Assembly: GCA_934162125.1 (NCBI GenBank)
Contig: CAKPHU010000002.1
Coordinates: 124,001 to 188,000 of the forward strand
Reading direction: 5' to 3'
Length of the DNA: 64,000 nt
Source of the DNA: an uncultured Bacilli bacterium
GTDB lineage: Bacteria; Bacillota_I; Bacilli_A; RF39; UBA660
How positions within the stretch are numbered: position 1 is the stretch's first letter; the number at the start of each line of letters is the position of its first letter. A model generated the notes under the pieces. It saw only the letters and a list, made by a program, of their open reading frames with translations, did no database searches and was not told where the DNA came from. Shown here piece by piece: positions 51,223-59,785 of the stretch. Position numbers and translations under genes: made by a program.

Positions 51223-52174
51223 TCAAATTCAACTCTCTTAAAAATTCTTCTTCTTTTAAAATGTCCTTATAACCACTAAGATCAATTCCCAAAAGTCCCT
51301 CTTTTACATATTCCAATTCTAAAATATTTTTCTTCTCTTCTACAGAAACATTTTCATATAAAGGTCTAATTCCTTTTAAAATACGTATCTTATAACTATT
51401 CTTAATACGTGGATCTACTTCACTCTTCATCAAAAGATAAATCTCCTCTATAAATTTTAAATTTCTTTTAATAACTTTCTCATCTAACTTCTTATTACTT
51501 ATTGAATAACTATTTAAGTAATAATCATACCAAACTAAATTAGTAAGTCCTACTCTTTTTACCAACTTCATAAGCTCTATCATATAAAGTGTATCTTCAC
51601 TCATAAAGACATCTTCTCTAAATCTTAAATTACCTAAAACACTTCTACGATATAATCTTGTATAAATCCTTCCTAATGGAGCTAATCCGATTTCCTTATT
51701 ATCTTCTTGAACTTTACCAGAAATTAACTTATCCAAAAATAACTTCAAAGTATCATTTTCATAAATCTTTAAATCTTCTAAAGAATTTCTCACTCTAAGA
51801 ACTTCGCCATCACAAATTTCTCTATATCCACCAACAATTAAATCCAAATCATTTTCTTCTATTAAAGTAAAAGCCTCTTCTAAAAACTTTTCACTAACCG
51901 TATCATCTGCATCTAAAAAAGTAAAATACTTACTATTTGAAATTTCAATTCCTAAATTTCTAGCTTTACTAACTCCTCCGTTCACAACATGTCTCACTAT
52001 AAAATTATCTTTGTCAGTAACATAATTATCTAACCATTTATGTGTCACTTCACCACTACCATCATCGATAATATAAACTGTATAATCTTTAAATGTCTGA
52101 CTATCAATACTATCTAAACATCTTTTTAAATCCTCTAACGGCGTATTATAAACTGGAATAATTACATCTATCAT
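51200..52174 (-). CDS. Family 2 glycosyltransferase
   Basis: 324 residues. The GT-A domain starts at once with IDVIIPVYNTPLEDLKRCLDSI, followed by IIDDGSGE, GGVSKARNLGI and the metal-binding FTFLDADDTV. SEDTLYMIELMKL occurs further on. The C-terminal third is helical and has no membrane segment. The acceptor is unknown, but such enzymes build cell-surface polysaccharide or glycolipid. No other polysaccharide genes are adjacent. Confidence 0.88.
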   Translation of the reverse strand: MIDVIIPVYNTPLEDLKRCLDSIDSQTFKDYTVYIIDDGSGEVTHKWLDNYVTDKDNFIVRHVVNGGVSKARNLGIEISNSKYFTFLDADDTVSEKFLEEAFTLIEENDLDLIVGGYREICDGEVLRVRNSLEDLKIYENDTLKLFLDKLISGKVQEDNKEIGLAPLGRIYTRLYRRSVLGNLRFREDVFMSEDTLYMIELMKLVKRVGLTNLVWYDYYLNSYSISNKKLDEKVIKRNLKFIEEIYLLMKSEVDPRIKNSYKIRILKGIRPLYENVSVEEKKNILELEYVKEGLLGIDLSGYKDILKEEEFLRELNLNEGINNR

Positions 52175-52240
52175 ATTACAAAAACATCTCCTTTATATCT
52201 TCAAATATTTATCTAATTCCATTTTGCAAGTACTAATCAA

Positions 52241-52278
52241 AAAAGAGAAATATAAAACAAATCATATTTCCTCTTTTA
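52241..52278 (-). terminator. Intrinsic terminator after the HD hydrolase
   Basis: On the minus strand AAGAG(G)AAATAT and ATATTTCTCTT form an 11-bp stem with one bulge around a 10-base loop, followed by a T run. Confidence 0.75.
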
Positions 52279-52282
52279 AAAA

Positions 52283-52942
52283 TCATGCACTTTTCTCCTC
52301 ACTAAAAATAGAAGCTTCTTTTAAAATATTATTTTCTGCATAAAGTGATACAGCTTTAAAATTATCATCATATGGATACTTTCCACGACCAAATTCTAAC
52401 CACATTTCTGACCAATTTAAACCAGCATCAAACATATCTTTCACCTTATCAAAAGTCTTATTTCCCTCTTGTTTAGTTAAATCAACACAACCTTCTTGAT
52501 CATAAAGCCTACATTGAAGATCACACTCCAACTTATCACATTGATAAGCAAATTGAGCCTCTTTAGTTTCATAAGCGTCAAACTCTAAAAATAACTTCTC
52601 GATCTCCTCACCATCAAGCATATCTTTTAAAATATTATGTACTGCTTCATGTTCAATCTTTTCTTTTTCATGTGCTTCAATTTGAAATTGTGTCAAATCA
52701 CCAATTACAGCTTCCCCAAGTTCATGAATCGCAAGCATATAAATAACTTTCATAATATCAAGATCATATTTATATTCTGATTTCATAGCTATTGCTAACA
52801 TCTGTACTCCAAAAACATGTTCCGCAATACTCTCTACTCTTTCTCTATTTACATGCCAATCTTTCCAGCCTGTTCTAATTACATTCTTTAATCTATTACA
52901 TAATACATAATAATTAATAACTTTTTCTTCACTACTACTCAT
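52283..52942 (-). CDS. HD-domain hydrolase (YfbR/HDDC2-like)
   Basis: 219 residues of the HD_3 group. Metal-binding motifs are the His in ESIAEHVFGVQM and the HD-like pair in MLAIHELGEAVIGDLT; the usual His-Asp is His-Glu here. A conserved E-x-D stretch lies near FLEFDAYET. Relatives are 5'-deoxynucleotidases that trim dNMP pools. Whether the His-Glu change affects activity is unknown. Single-gene unit with its own terminator. Confidence 0.83.
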   Translation of the reverse strand: MSSSEEKVINYYVLCNRLKNVIRTGWKDWHVNRERVESIAEHVFGVQMLAIAMKSEYKYDLDIMKVIYMLAIHELGEAVIGDLTQFQIEAHEKEKIEHEAVHNILKDMLDGEEIEKLFLEFDAYETKEAQFAYQCDKLECDLQCRLYDQEGCVDLTKQEGNKTFDKVKDMFDAGLNWSEMWLEFGRGKYPYDDNFKAVSLYAENNILKEASIFSEEKSA

Positions 52943-53026
52943 ATAAACTACACCTACTACTAATAAAATACCTCAAACAAATAAAACATTCAAGATAAAT
53001 CCTAAATGTTTTATTTAACAATCTTT

Positions 53027-53779
53027 TTAGAAGCTATGGCCTCCACCTCCACCGGAGCTTCCACCGCCTCCTCCTCCGCCGCCTCCGCCGCCGGAGCTAC
53101 CGCCTCCTCCAGAATCAGAAGACTGCGGACTATATACACGATGTTGTCCTATTTTTCTAACCTCAACACTATTTACATTGAAAGACTTAGTAATTGATGT
53201 TTCTAATTCTCCACGTGAGAATTTTTTTAATCTAAATTTACTAACAGTATAGATAAAGCAAGCACTTGCCGAAAGAATTAAAGCTAAAATAAGATTACTA
53301 ATATATTTCATTGGTTGACTTATTCTTTGTCCACTCAACACCTTACCAGCTTGATCTAATCCTTCATACATACACTCATAATACTTTTCTTGTGAAGCAT
53401 ATCTATAAATATTATCTGTAATTATTGTCGCAACTCGACTATTAATAACACCATAATTATTCCCATCTGAAAATATATAAATATTTCTATTATCCATATC
53501 AATTATAAACATTGTTCCACTACTAGTCCCAAACTCTGAATGATAACGACTCTCAGCATATGAACTTGTAGAAGTTGAATTATCGCTAATAGTTACTACC
53601 ATAATATTTCCATAAACTACTAACTCTTGCATTTTTTCTTTTAATTGTTCTTCTTCACTTTCAGAAAACAAATCTGCCTCATCATCTAAAATAGCTTTGT
53701 AACCAGTAGCACTTACTTTAAATGGTAATAAGAAACAGAATAAAGCTACTATAAAAATTAATTTCTTATTCACTTTCAT
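53027..53779 (-). CDS. Secreted TPM-domain protein with glycine-rich tail
   Basis: 250 residues. The signal peptide KKLIFIVALFCFLLPFKVSA is followed by a TPM domain (DDEADLFSESEEEQLKEKMQEL ... GTMFIIDMDNRNIYI). One membrane helix (about 170-190) and a C-terminal Gly/Ser run ending GGGGHSF come next, as in YgcG proteins. TPM domains have been linked to photosystem repair in plants and to membrane quality functions in bacteria; the role here is unknown. It is coupled to the preceding zinc-ribbon gene by a short overlap. The glycine codons make a local GC-rich patch at about 53040-53110. Confidence 0.83.
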   Translation of the reverse strand: MKVNKKLIFIVALFCFLLPFKVSATGYKAILDDEADLFSESEEEQLKEKMQELVVYGNIMVVTISDNSTSTSSYAESRYHSEFGTSSGTMFIIDMDNRNIYIFSDGNNYGVINSRVATIITDNIYRYASQEKYYECMYEGLDQAGKVLSGQRISQPMKYISNLILALILSASACFIYTVSKFRLKKFSRGELETSITKSFNVNSVEVRKIGQHRVYSPQSSDSGGGGSSGGGGGGGGGGGSSGGGGGHSF

Positions 53780-55151
53780 CACCACCTCTTATACCCAACT
53801 GATCTAACTTTCTCGTAGTAAGTTCATTATATCTTTTAACTAAATCTTTAATTGATAAAAGTGCTAAAGCAAAAGACACCATTATTGCCCCATAATAAAT
53901 CATATCCTCCACTGGATTAAGTATTAATACCGCAATACTAATAATAATCGCTAAAATCTCTTTTAAGTAGTTCTTTTTAGTTTTAATTAATTTAGTATCA
54001 ATATTTAACTTCTTCTTAACATTTTGATATCCTACATCATCTGTATAATTTTCTTTCTTAGATAAACTACCATTCTGGAAAATAGAATATACTAATATAA
54101 TAGTTAAAAAGACAAGTCCTGTAATAACCAAAACAGTTGGAGTTAAAGTAAAAATAAAATTAAGTAAAATAAATAATGGCACCGCAATTATTAAAGTCAT
54201 AAATAAATATTTTTTAAAATCTATTGGCATTTCCACTGCAATTTTTCCTGTCTGTCCATTAACAACAGCATAACTAACTGAATCTTCATTTTTATTTCTA
54301 ATAGCTAAAAAGTAAACTGGATAATACGCTACTTTAGCATCACTAGCTATAAGAGATAATTGTGGAATAGAACAACCATATTTTCTAAATTCTTTTACTT
54401 TAGATAATGCTGTTCTAGCAATAGGAGTTGCTACCAGTTCTGCTTGCGTTTCATATGTATCAGTATCAACATCACGACTATCTGCATAATAACCACTTAA
54501 ATAAGATGTATTAAATGGTTCTACTTTATTAAAATCAAATGGTGCAATCGCATTACTAAACTTATCATAAAAATTAGATGCTAAATCATAAGAAATACCA
54601 TTATATTCCGCATCAACATCCGCAGAAATTAAATAATCATTATAATAAACATAGTCACCAACTCTATGTGAATACTTTTCTCCCTTATTTTCTTGTACCC
54701 CATGATGTTCCGCATTATAAATAGCATAAGGCATATATATACCTCTAAATTTCTTTATTGTTATATCTTCCTTCATATTATCAGGAGCAAGTAAAAATTT
54801 AGATACTTTCTTTTTATAAAGTTCTTCGCATTCTTCTTTAGTAATAGTAAATGGTATTATATATTCTGGTCTTTTTTCTTTATATAATTTTGGCTCTATA
54901 ATCATTGAAGATCCACAATAACTACAAAATGTTACAGCTGTATCATCAAAAACTAACATCTTTGCTCCACATTGTGAACAACCATAGCTCTTCATTTCTA
55001 TTTTATCACTAACTTTAGTAGTGCTCTCTTTAGCTTTTTTACTCTTATTATCATATTTACTAGGATCTGCTTCTAATCCACAATACTCACACTTTATTTT
55101 CTTAGTCTTTGGATCAAAAAATACCTCAGCTCCACACCCTACACACTTCAT
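53766..55151 (-). CDS. Zinc-ribbon membrane protein
   Basis: 461 residues. Two N-terminal zinc ribbons, CVGCG...CEYCG (residues 3-21) and CSQCG...CSYCG (about 58-78), precede a soluble domain of about 220 residues. Two membrane-helix pairs (about 330-375 and 405-435) and a short charged tail follow. This is the TFIIB-type zinc-ribbon plus membrane layout often found next to TPM proteins. It overlaps that neighbour by a few bases here. Function unknown; the pair probably acts together at the membrane. Confidence 0.8.
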   Translation of the reverse strand: MKCVGCGAEVFFDPKTKKIKCEYCGLEADPSKYDNKSKKAKESTTKVSDKIEMKSYGCSQCGAKMLVFDDTAVTFCSYCGSSMIIEPKLYKEKRPEYIIPFTITKEECEELYKKKVSKFLLAPDNMKEDITIKKFRGIYMPYAIYNAEHHGVQENKGEKYSHRVGDYVYYNDYLISADVDAEYNGISYDLASNFYDKFSNAIAPFDFNKVEPFNTSYLSGYYADSRDVDTDTYETQAELVATPIARTALSKVKEFRKYGCSIPQLSLIASDAKVAYYPVYFLAIRNKNEDSVSYAVVNGQTGKIAVEMPIDFKKYLFMTLIIAVPLFILLNFIFTLTPTVLVITGLVFLTIILVYSIFQNGSLSKKENYTDDVGYQNVKKKLNIDTKLIKTKKNYLKEILAIIISIAVLILNPVEDMIYYGAIMVSFALALLSIKDLVKRYNELTTRKLDQLGIRGGDESE

Positions 55152-55198
55152 TTTAGCCTCCTACCTATATACAAAATTATAACATATTCACTTCAATA

Positions 55199-55223
55199 AA
55201 AAAATACGAAATTAATCGTATTT
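55199..55223 (-). terminator. Intrinsic terminator after the SDR gene
   Basis: AAATACGA and TCGTATTT pair perfectly around a six-base loop, followed by a T run on the minus strand. Confidence 0.83.
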
Positions 55224-55997
55224 CTATACCAAAGATCCTCCTCCATCAATCACAATAAATTGACCTTGAATATAACTAGAAGCATCACTAGAAAGATAAA
55301 GTACTGTTCCGTTAACCTCTCCCTTTCTACCAGGTCTATTAGATGGATTAAGCATATTATAACCATTTAAAAATTCTTCTGACTTAAATAAAGTATTTTC
55401 TGTCATACCAGTTTCAAATAAACCAGGTCCTATAGCATTAACTGTAATACCATGTTTAGCATAACTACAAGCCATTCCTTTAGTTAAGCCAACAACAGCA
55501 GCCTTACTAGCATTATAAGAATGTCTAATAAACATATCACTCTTATCACCAATAATAGCATTAACAGAAGCAACATTAACAATCTTTCCATATTGCTGCA
55601 TAATCATGCCAGGAACAACATACTTACTCATTAAAAACATACCCTTAACATTAGTATTAAATGACTTATCCCAATCTTCAACAGAAAGTGAATCAACACC
55701 ACCTCTAACTGCCACACCAGCATTATTAAGAAGAATATCAATATGTTCAAACTCCTCTAAAACCTTATTAACAGCTCTCTTAACACTTTCTTCATCAGTA
55801 ACATCACACTCTACCGCTAAAACACGTCTCCCCGTTTTTAAAATATTCTCTTTAACCTCTTCAAGTTTCTCAACTCTTCTAGCCAAAATAGCTACATCTG
55901 CTCCAGCTTCAGCATAACATAAAGCAGCTTGTGCTCCAAGACCAGAAGATGCACCTGTTACCACTGCAACCTTTCCAGTTAAATCAAATAAATTCAT
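55224..55997 (-). CDS. Short-chain dehydrogenase/reductase
   Basis: Classical SDR of 257 residues. The cofactor loop TGASSGLGAQAALCYAEAG (14-32) and the ADVAILARR region favour NADP(H). LLNNAGVAVRGG, catalytic Ser in VNVASVNAIIG and the YNASK pair (Tyr and Lys) are present, as is the end loop INPSNRPGRKGEV with ASSYIQGQFIVIDGG. It resembles gluconate 5-dehydrogenase and FabG-type enzymes, but the substrate cannot be assigned. Monocistronic. Confidence 0.88.
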   Translation of the reverse strand: MNLFDLTGKVAVVTGASSGLGAQAALCYAEAGADVAILARRVEKLEEVKENILKTGRRVLAVECDVTDEESVKRAVNKVLEEFEHIDILLNNAGVAVRGGVDSLSVEDWDKSFNTNVKGMFLMSKYVVPGMIMQQYGKIVNVASVNAIIGDKSDMFIRHSYNASKAAVVGLTKGMACSYAKHGITVNAIGPGLFETGMTENTLFKSEEFLNGYNMLNPSNRPGRKGEVNGTVLYLSSDASSYIQGQFIVIDGGGSLV

Positions 55998-56058
55998 TTT
56001 TCTTACCTCCTATCTTACCCATTATATCATGACTAAAATAAAAGAAAAAGAGAAAGAA

Positions 56059-56445
56059 TTATTTTTTCTTCTCCTTGTCAAAACAAATTATAGTCTCCAC
56101 TGAAAAGTCCTTATCACAAATACCAGCTTCCAACAAAAACACATTATCTTCTTTTTTTGTAAAATAAATATTACAGTTTTCTCTACTATTAACACTAGTA
56201 TCAGAACCAATAGAAAGATCAATATCATAATCATCAATCATCTTGATTATACTAGTCTTCTTACCTACTTCTAACTTATTAAAATCTAAGTAATTAACAA
56301 TAGTCCAAAAACAAAAACTAATATCATTTTTATTATTTCTAACTTCAATAACATTAGAATTAATCTCTTTTCCCTTTATCTTACAATGAGACTCTCCAAT
56401 AATAATTTGATCTATATCATATTTATTTTCTTTAAATATAATCAT
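56059..56445 (-). CDS. Unrecognised 128-residue protein downstream of lepB
   Basis: No family recognised. Small, acidic, beta-rich by appearance (IIFKENKYDIDQIIIGES, SNVIEVRNNKNDISFCFW), ending in a Lys-rich tail (DKEKKK). No signal peptide or helix pair. Its start overlaps the lepB stop by four bases (ATGA), so it is translated from the lepB message. It is the last gene of the rplS-lepB unit. Confidence 0.65.
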   Translation of the reverse strand: MIIFKENKYDIDQIIIGESHCKIKGKEINSNVIEVRNNKNDISFCFWTIVNYLDFNKLEVGKKTSIIKMIDDYDIDLSIGSDTSVNSRENCNIYFTKKEDNVFLLEAGICDKDFSVETIICFDKEKKK

Positions 56446-56933
56446 TCTTTTTCCCCAAATCTACTAAAAGGAAATACTGTAAGTTTTGTTGTCCCCTTTA
56501 TATCTTTATAACTAATTGGTCCAAGTCTTCTACTATCAAGTGAAACTTCTCTATTATCACCCATTACAAAGTATTTTCCTTCTGGTATAGTAACTTCTTT
56601 AAAATCATTAGTAACACCATTACCATACTTATCTTCTAATGATTCTCCATTAATATAAATAACATTATCCTTACATCTAATTGCTTCCCCAGGTAAACCT
56701 ATAATTCTTTTAATGATATATTCATTATTTTCTCTAATTACTACTATGTCAAATCTTTTTAATTCACGAGACTTATAACTAATCTCATTTAAAATCATAA
56801 TGTCTCCATCTTTTAATGTATCATCCATCGAATTACCTGTAACTCTAACTGGTGTCACAACATATATCTTAATTAAAATAACTATAACTACTACTATTAA
56901 ATAAGGTAAATATTCTTTAACAAATGTTTTCAT
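56442..56933 (-). CDS. lepB: Signal peptidase I
   Basis: Membrane protease that removes Sec and Tat signal peptides outside the cell. The 163 residues have one N-terminal membrane helix (about 8-28). The catalytic Ser is in VTGNSMDDTL, the catalytic Lys in YIIKRIIGLPGE, and box E is MGDNREVSLDSRRLGPI. The type is the short single-span Gram-positive form. It lies 31 bases after rplS. In many Bacilli rbgA comes next; here the accessory DNA intervenes. Confidence 0.95.
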   Translation of the reverse strand: MKTFVKEYLPYLIVVVIVILIKIYVVTPVRVTGNSMDDTLKDGDIMILNEISYKSRELKRFDIVVIRENNEYIIKRIIGLPGEAIRCKDNVIYINGESLEDKYGNGVTNDFKEVTIPEGKYFVMGDNREVSLDSRRLGPISYKDIKGTTKLTVFPFSRFGEKE

Positions 56934-56948
56934 CTTTCACCCATAACA

Positions 56949-56972
56949 AAAAATAAGGTTTCCCTTATTTTT
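56949..56972 (-). terminator. Hairpin with T run at the end of rplS
   Basis: AAAAATAAGG, GAAA, CCTTATTTTT on the minus strand, followed by more T bases. It spans the rplS stop codon. Read-through would be needed to express lepB unless lepB has its own promoter. Confidence 0.75.
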
Positions 56973-57312
56973 GGCCCTTTTCTTTAATACGGTATTGTCC
57001 AACTCTTCCACGTAAGAAATGAAGTTTTGCTCTTCTAACTTTACCCTTACGAATAACTGTGATACCAGCTATTTTTGGTGAATGCAATGGGAAAGTTCTT
57101 TCTACTCCAACACCACTTGACTCTTTACGTACTGTAAAAGTCTCAGAAACTGAACTACCTTGACGAGCAACAACTACACCCTCGAATGCTTGGATACGTT
57201 CTCTTTTACCTTCAACGATTTTAACGTCTACTCTTACAGTGTATCCAACACGAAATTCAGGAATGTTAGGATTAATTTGTTTTTGATTAATTTTATCAAT
57301 AACATTACTCAT
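56965..57312 (-). CDS. rplS: Ribosomal protein L19
   Basis: 50S protein at the interface with the 30S subunit. The 115 residues match the family throughout: [67 protein letters not shown] and [17 protein letters not shown]. It has its own promoter and a short, possibly folded leader. The rimM-trmD-(unknown)-rplS-lepB order is that of Bacilli, with an extra gene inserted. Confidence 0.97.
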   Translation of the reverse strand: MSNVIDKINQKQINPNIPEFRVGYTVRVDVKIVEGKRERIQAFEGVVVARQGSSVSETFTVRKESSGVGVERTFPLHSPKIAGITVIRKGKVRRAKLHFLRGRVGQYRIKEKGQK

Positions 57313-57388
57313 TTTCTAGTTCTCCTCTCTACATATATTTTTTCAAATGATCATAATTATAAAGATCAGCGGATCATTCCAATCAACA
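57313..57388 (-). promoter_or_regulatory. rplS leader with a possible stem
   Basis: The roughly 75-base untranslated leader contains AATGATC and GATCATT arms (at 57346-57352 and 57372-57378), which can close a stem-loop, with an inner GATC pair. L19 leaders that bind the protein are known in some Firmicutes. No conserved motif was confirmed, so this is only a candidate. Confidence 0.35.
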
Positions 57389-57394
57389 AACAAG

Positions 57395-57423
57395 ATTATA
57401 CCATAACAATTATTAAAAATCAA
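57395..57423 (-). promoter_or_regulatory. rplS promoter
   Basis: On the minus strand TTGATT (57418-57423), 17 bases, TATAAT (57395-57400), starting just before the stop of the preceding gene. It makes rplS-lepB a separate unit from rimM-trmD. Confidence 0.75.
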
Positions 57424-57429
57424 TAATTA

Positions 57430-57888
57430 TTATCTATTCTTACCATTACTATTTGTCATCATTAAACTATTTTGTAATTCCATAAATTGATTCTTTGCCT
57501 CTTTTTGTAAAATACCTAGTTGCTTTGCCATTAACTTAAGTTCTTCACTAAGTAAATAATCTCTATATTTATTTTTAATCTGTAATCTAAACTTTTCAAT
57601 TTGATTTAATGCTTCTCTATAAGAGTCTCCACTATCATCATCAGTAACTAAAAGTTCTGTCAAAAAACTAATCAATTTCTTATATTTTACACTTACATAA
57701 CTTCTAACTAATGGTGTTGCCATATCATAAGAAATAACCATAATATTACTAATGTTTTCACCACAAATCATAAATCCTTTTTTTCTCTTACTAGGCATCA
57801 TAAAGCCATCAAGCTTTCTTAACTGTTTTTCATCTTGATACTTATATTTTTTCTTCATCTTAAACTTCTTATTTAGAGAATACATCAT
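57430..57888 (-). CDS. Unrecognised basic 152-residue protein between trmD and rplS
   Basis: No family recognised. Lys-rich N-terminus (SLNKKFKMKKKYKYQDEKQLRK), a middle stretch with GENISNIMVISYDMATPLV, and a long helical C-terminus (EALNQIEKFRLQIKNKYRDYL; LKLMAKQLGILQKEAKNQF), likely a coiled coil. Soluble. The start, with two adjacent ATG codons, has GGTGGT upstream and follows the trmD stop by 9 bases, so it belongs to the rimM-trmD transcript. Its position in a ribosome/tRNA operon hints at an RNA-related role; this is only inference. Confidence 0.65.
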   Translation of the reverse strand: MMYSLNKKFKMKKKYKYQDEKQLRKLDGFMMPSKRKKGFMICGENISNIMVISYDMATPLVRSYVSVKYKKLISFLTELLVTDDDSGDSYREALNQIEKFRLQIKNKYRDYLLSEELKLMAKQLGILQKEAKNQFMELQNSLMMTNSNGKNR

Positions 57889-57897
57889 ACCACCTAC

Positions 57898-58560
57898 TTA
57901 CTTTAATAAATCAGGTCTTCTATCTTTAGTTTTTTTCAAACTTTCTTCATAACGATATTGGGCAATTTTTTTATGATCTCCTGAAATAAGTACTTCAGGC
58001 ACTTCCATTCCCTCATATACTCTAGGTTTCGTATATGTTGGATAATCTAACAAATTATCATTGAATGAATCATTTAAATGACTCTCTTCTTCAATAACTC
58101 CTGGTAGTAATCTAACTATTGAATCAACTAGCACCATACTGGCAATTTCTCCCCCAGTTAAAACATAGTCTCCTATACTTATCTCTCTATCACAAATACT
58201 TCTAATTCTTTCATCAAATCCTTCATAATGACCACATATCAAAATTAAATGTTTATGTTGTGCTAAATCATAAGCTACTTTCTGTTTATAAACCTCTCCA
58301 TCAGGTGTAAGTAAAATAACTAAACTATCTGGAGTTTTAATACTCTTAACACAATCAAATATTGGTTGACAAGTAAGTACCATGCCACATCCTCCACCAT
58401 AAGGTGTATCATCAACTTTATGATGTGGATCAAGTGTATAATCCCTAAAATTATAAAAATTAATTTCTACCTTATCATTATCTATTGCTCTTTTAATGAT
58501 CGATTCACTAAAAACCCCTGTAAACATCTCTGGAAACAAAGTCAAAATATCTATTTTCAT
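57898..58560 (-). CDS. trmD: tRNA (guanine37-N1)-methyltransferase
   Basis: SPOUT-class enzyme that makes m1G37 to prevent +1 frameshifting. 220 residues: MKIDILTLFPEMF, DTPYGGGCGMVL, LICGHYEGFDERI (S-adenosylmethionine knot), SIGDYVLTGGE and LPGVIEEESHLNDSF, ending with the helical domain YRYEESLKKTKDRRPDLL. Start ATG 58560 has AGGGAG upstream; the ATG at 58572 overlaps the rimM stop but would put the ribosome site inside the gene. Operon rimM-trmD. Confidence 0.96.
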   Translation of the reverse strand: MKIDILTLFPEMFTGVFSESIIKRAIDNDKVEINFYNFRDYTLDPHHKVDDTPYGGGCGMVLTCQPIFDCVKSIKTPDSLVILLTPDGEVYKQKVAYDLAQHKHLILICGHYEGFDERIRSICDREISIGDYVLTGGEIASMVLVDSIVRLLPGVIEEESHLNDSFNDNLLDYPTYTKPRVYEGMEVPEVLISGDHKKIAQYRYEESLKKTKDRRPDLLK

Positions 58561-58568
58561 AGTCTCCC

Positions 58569-59048
58569 TCATTCTATAACTTCTATTATAACTTCTTTTT
58601 TATCTTTAGATATATTTTTCATATATGGTGAATTAAAAGGAATTAAAACCTCTTTATTATCTATTAAAACTCTCATAATTTTATTAGATACTCCCCCATA
58701 AAATATTTCCTTTATTATTCCACACTTTCCATCTTCCGTCAACACCTTATAATTGACTAAATCTTCATCTAAAACCTCATTATCATTAAGTTCTAATTTG
58801 CTTTTATCAACATAAACTTTCTTCTTCATTAAGAAAAGTACTTCATTAATATCATGATAATCATTTAAAGTAACCATCCAGAACCCTTTATGTCTTCTAC
58901 AACTTTTAATAATATATTTTTGATCATCAATTATTAGCTCGCTTCCAACTTTAAATATCTTTTCTGGAAATTGAAAATCACTAAGTATTCTAACTTCACC
59001 TTTAATACCATGCGTTGTAACTATTTTACCTACATATATCTTATCCAT
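58569..59048 (-). CDS. rimM: 16S rRNA processing protein RimM
   Basis: Chaperone for maturation of the 30S head that binds S19. 159 residues with an N-terminal RimM domain (VGKIVTTHGIKGEVRILSDF; ELNDNEVLDEDLVNYKV) and a C-terminal PRC barrel ending VLIPFNSPYMKNISKDKKEVIIEVIE in part. It starts 2 bases after the stop of the upstream methyltransferase gene, so all of these may share one message. Confidence 0.94.
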   Translation of the reverse strand: MDKIYVGKIVTTHGIKGEVRILSDFQFPEKIFKVGSELIIDDQKYIIKSCRRHKGFWMVTLNDYHDINEVLFLMKKKVYVDKSKLELNDNEVLDEDLVNYKVLTEDGKCGIIKEIFYGGVSNKIMRVLIDNKEVLIPFNSPYMKNISKDKKEVIIEVIE

Positions 59049-59050
59049 AA

Positions 59051-59785
59051 TTATCTCCCCATCTCATAAAGTAAAATACTAGTAGCGACTCCCACATTTA
59101 AACTCTCTACTTTTTTATTCATTGGAATATATAAATTTTTATCAACTAAAGCACTAACTTCTCTTCTAACTCCAGAACCTTCATTTCCCATAATCAAAAT
59201 AAAATTCTTCTTCTCATCCAGACTAAGACTAGCTGCCTCTACTCCCCCTGTAACATCAGTTCCATAAATTGTAATATCTGTCTTTTTCAAATAATTAATG
59301 ACTTCATCAATTTTCATAACTACAATATTAATATTAAAAATCATTCCCTGTGTCGCTCTTAAAACCTTAGGATTATATAAATCAACTGAGTCCTCTGTAA
59401 GTATAATAGTATCAATATTAAATGCTAAACTACTTCTAATAATAGTACCTAAGTTACCTGGATCTTGAATTCCATCTAACAATAAAATCTTAGCACCCAA
59501 AACTTCCTTCATTTCTTTTTTCTTACAAAGTCCAACTATTTTACTAAAAGTATCTAGGGAACTTATCTTTCTCATTACTTCTAAACTACAATAAGTAACT
59601 TCAAAATCATAACTATTCTCTTCTCCATCTAATAAAAATGCTTCTTCCAAAACTCCTGCCTTGTAAGCTTCTAATACTAAATGTTCCCCTTCAACTACAA
59701 ATTCACTTTCTATATCACGATACTTTTTACTTTGTAATTTCTTAAGTTTTTTTACTTTTTGATTATCTAAACTAGTTATATTCAT
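59051..59785 (-). CDS. TrmH/SpoU-family RNA 2'-O-methyltransferase (YsgA-like)
   Basis: 244 residues. A substrate-binding N-terminus (LDNQKVKKLKKLQSKKYR, FVVEGEHLVLEA) is followed by the SPOUT knot with LLDGIQDPGNLGTIIRS, ILIMGNEGSGVRREV and IPMNKKVESLNVGVATSILLYE. The modified RNA is unknown. A YsgA-like gene next to sspI and pheST is recalled from Bacillus, and the same company is found here. It overlaps the metallopeptidase gene by one base. Confidence 0.9.
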   Translation of the reverse strand: MNITSLDNQKVKKLKKLQSKKYRDIESEFVVEGEHLVLEAYKAGVLEEAFLLDGEENSYDFEVTYCSLEVMRKISSLDTFSKIVGLCKKKEMKEVLGAKILLLDGIQDPGNLGTIIRSSLAFNIDTIILTEDSVDLYNPKVLRATQGMIFNINIVVMKIDEVINYLKKTDITIYGTDVTGGVEAASLSLDEKKNFILIMGNEGSGVRREVSALVDKNLYIPMNKKVESLNVGVATSILLYEMGR

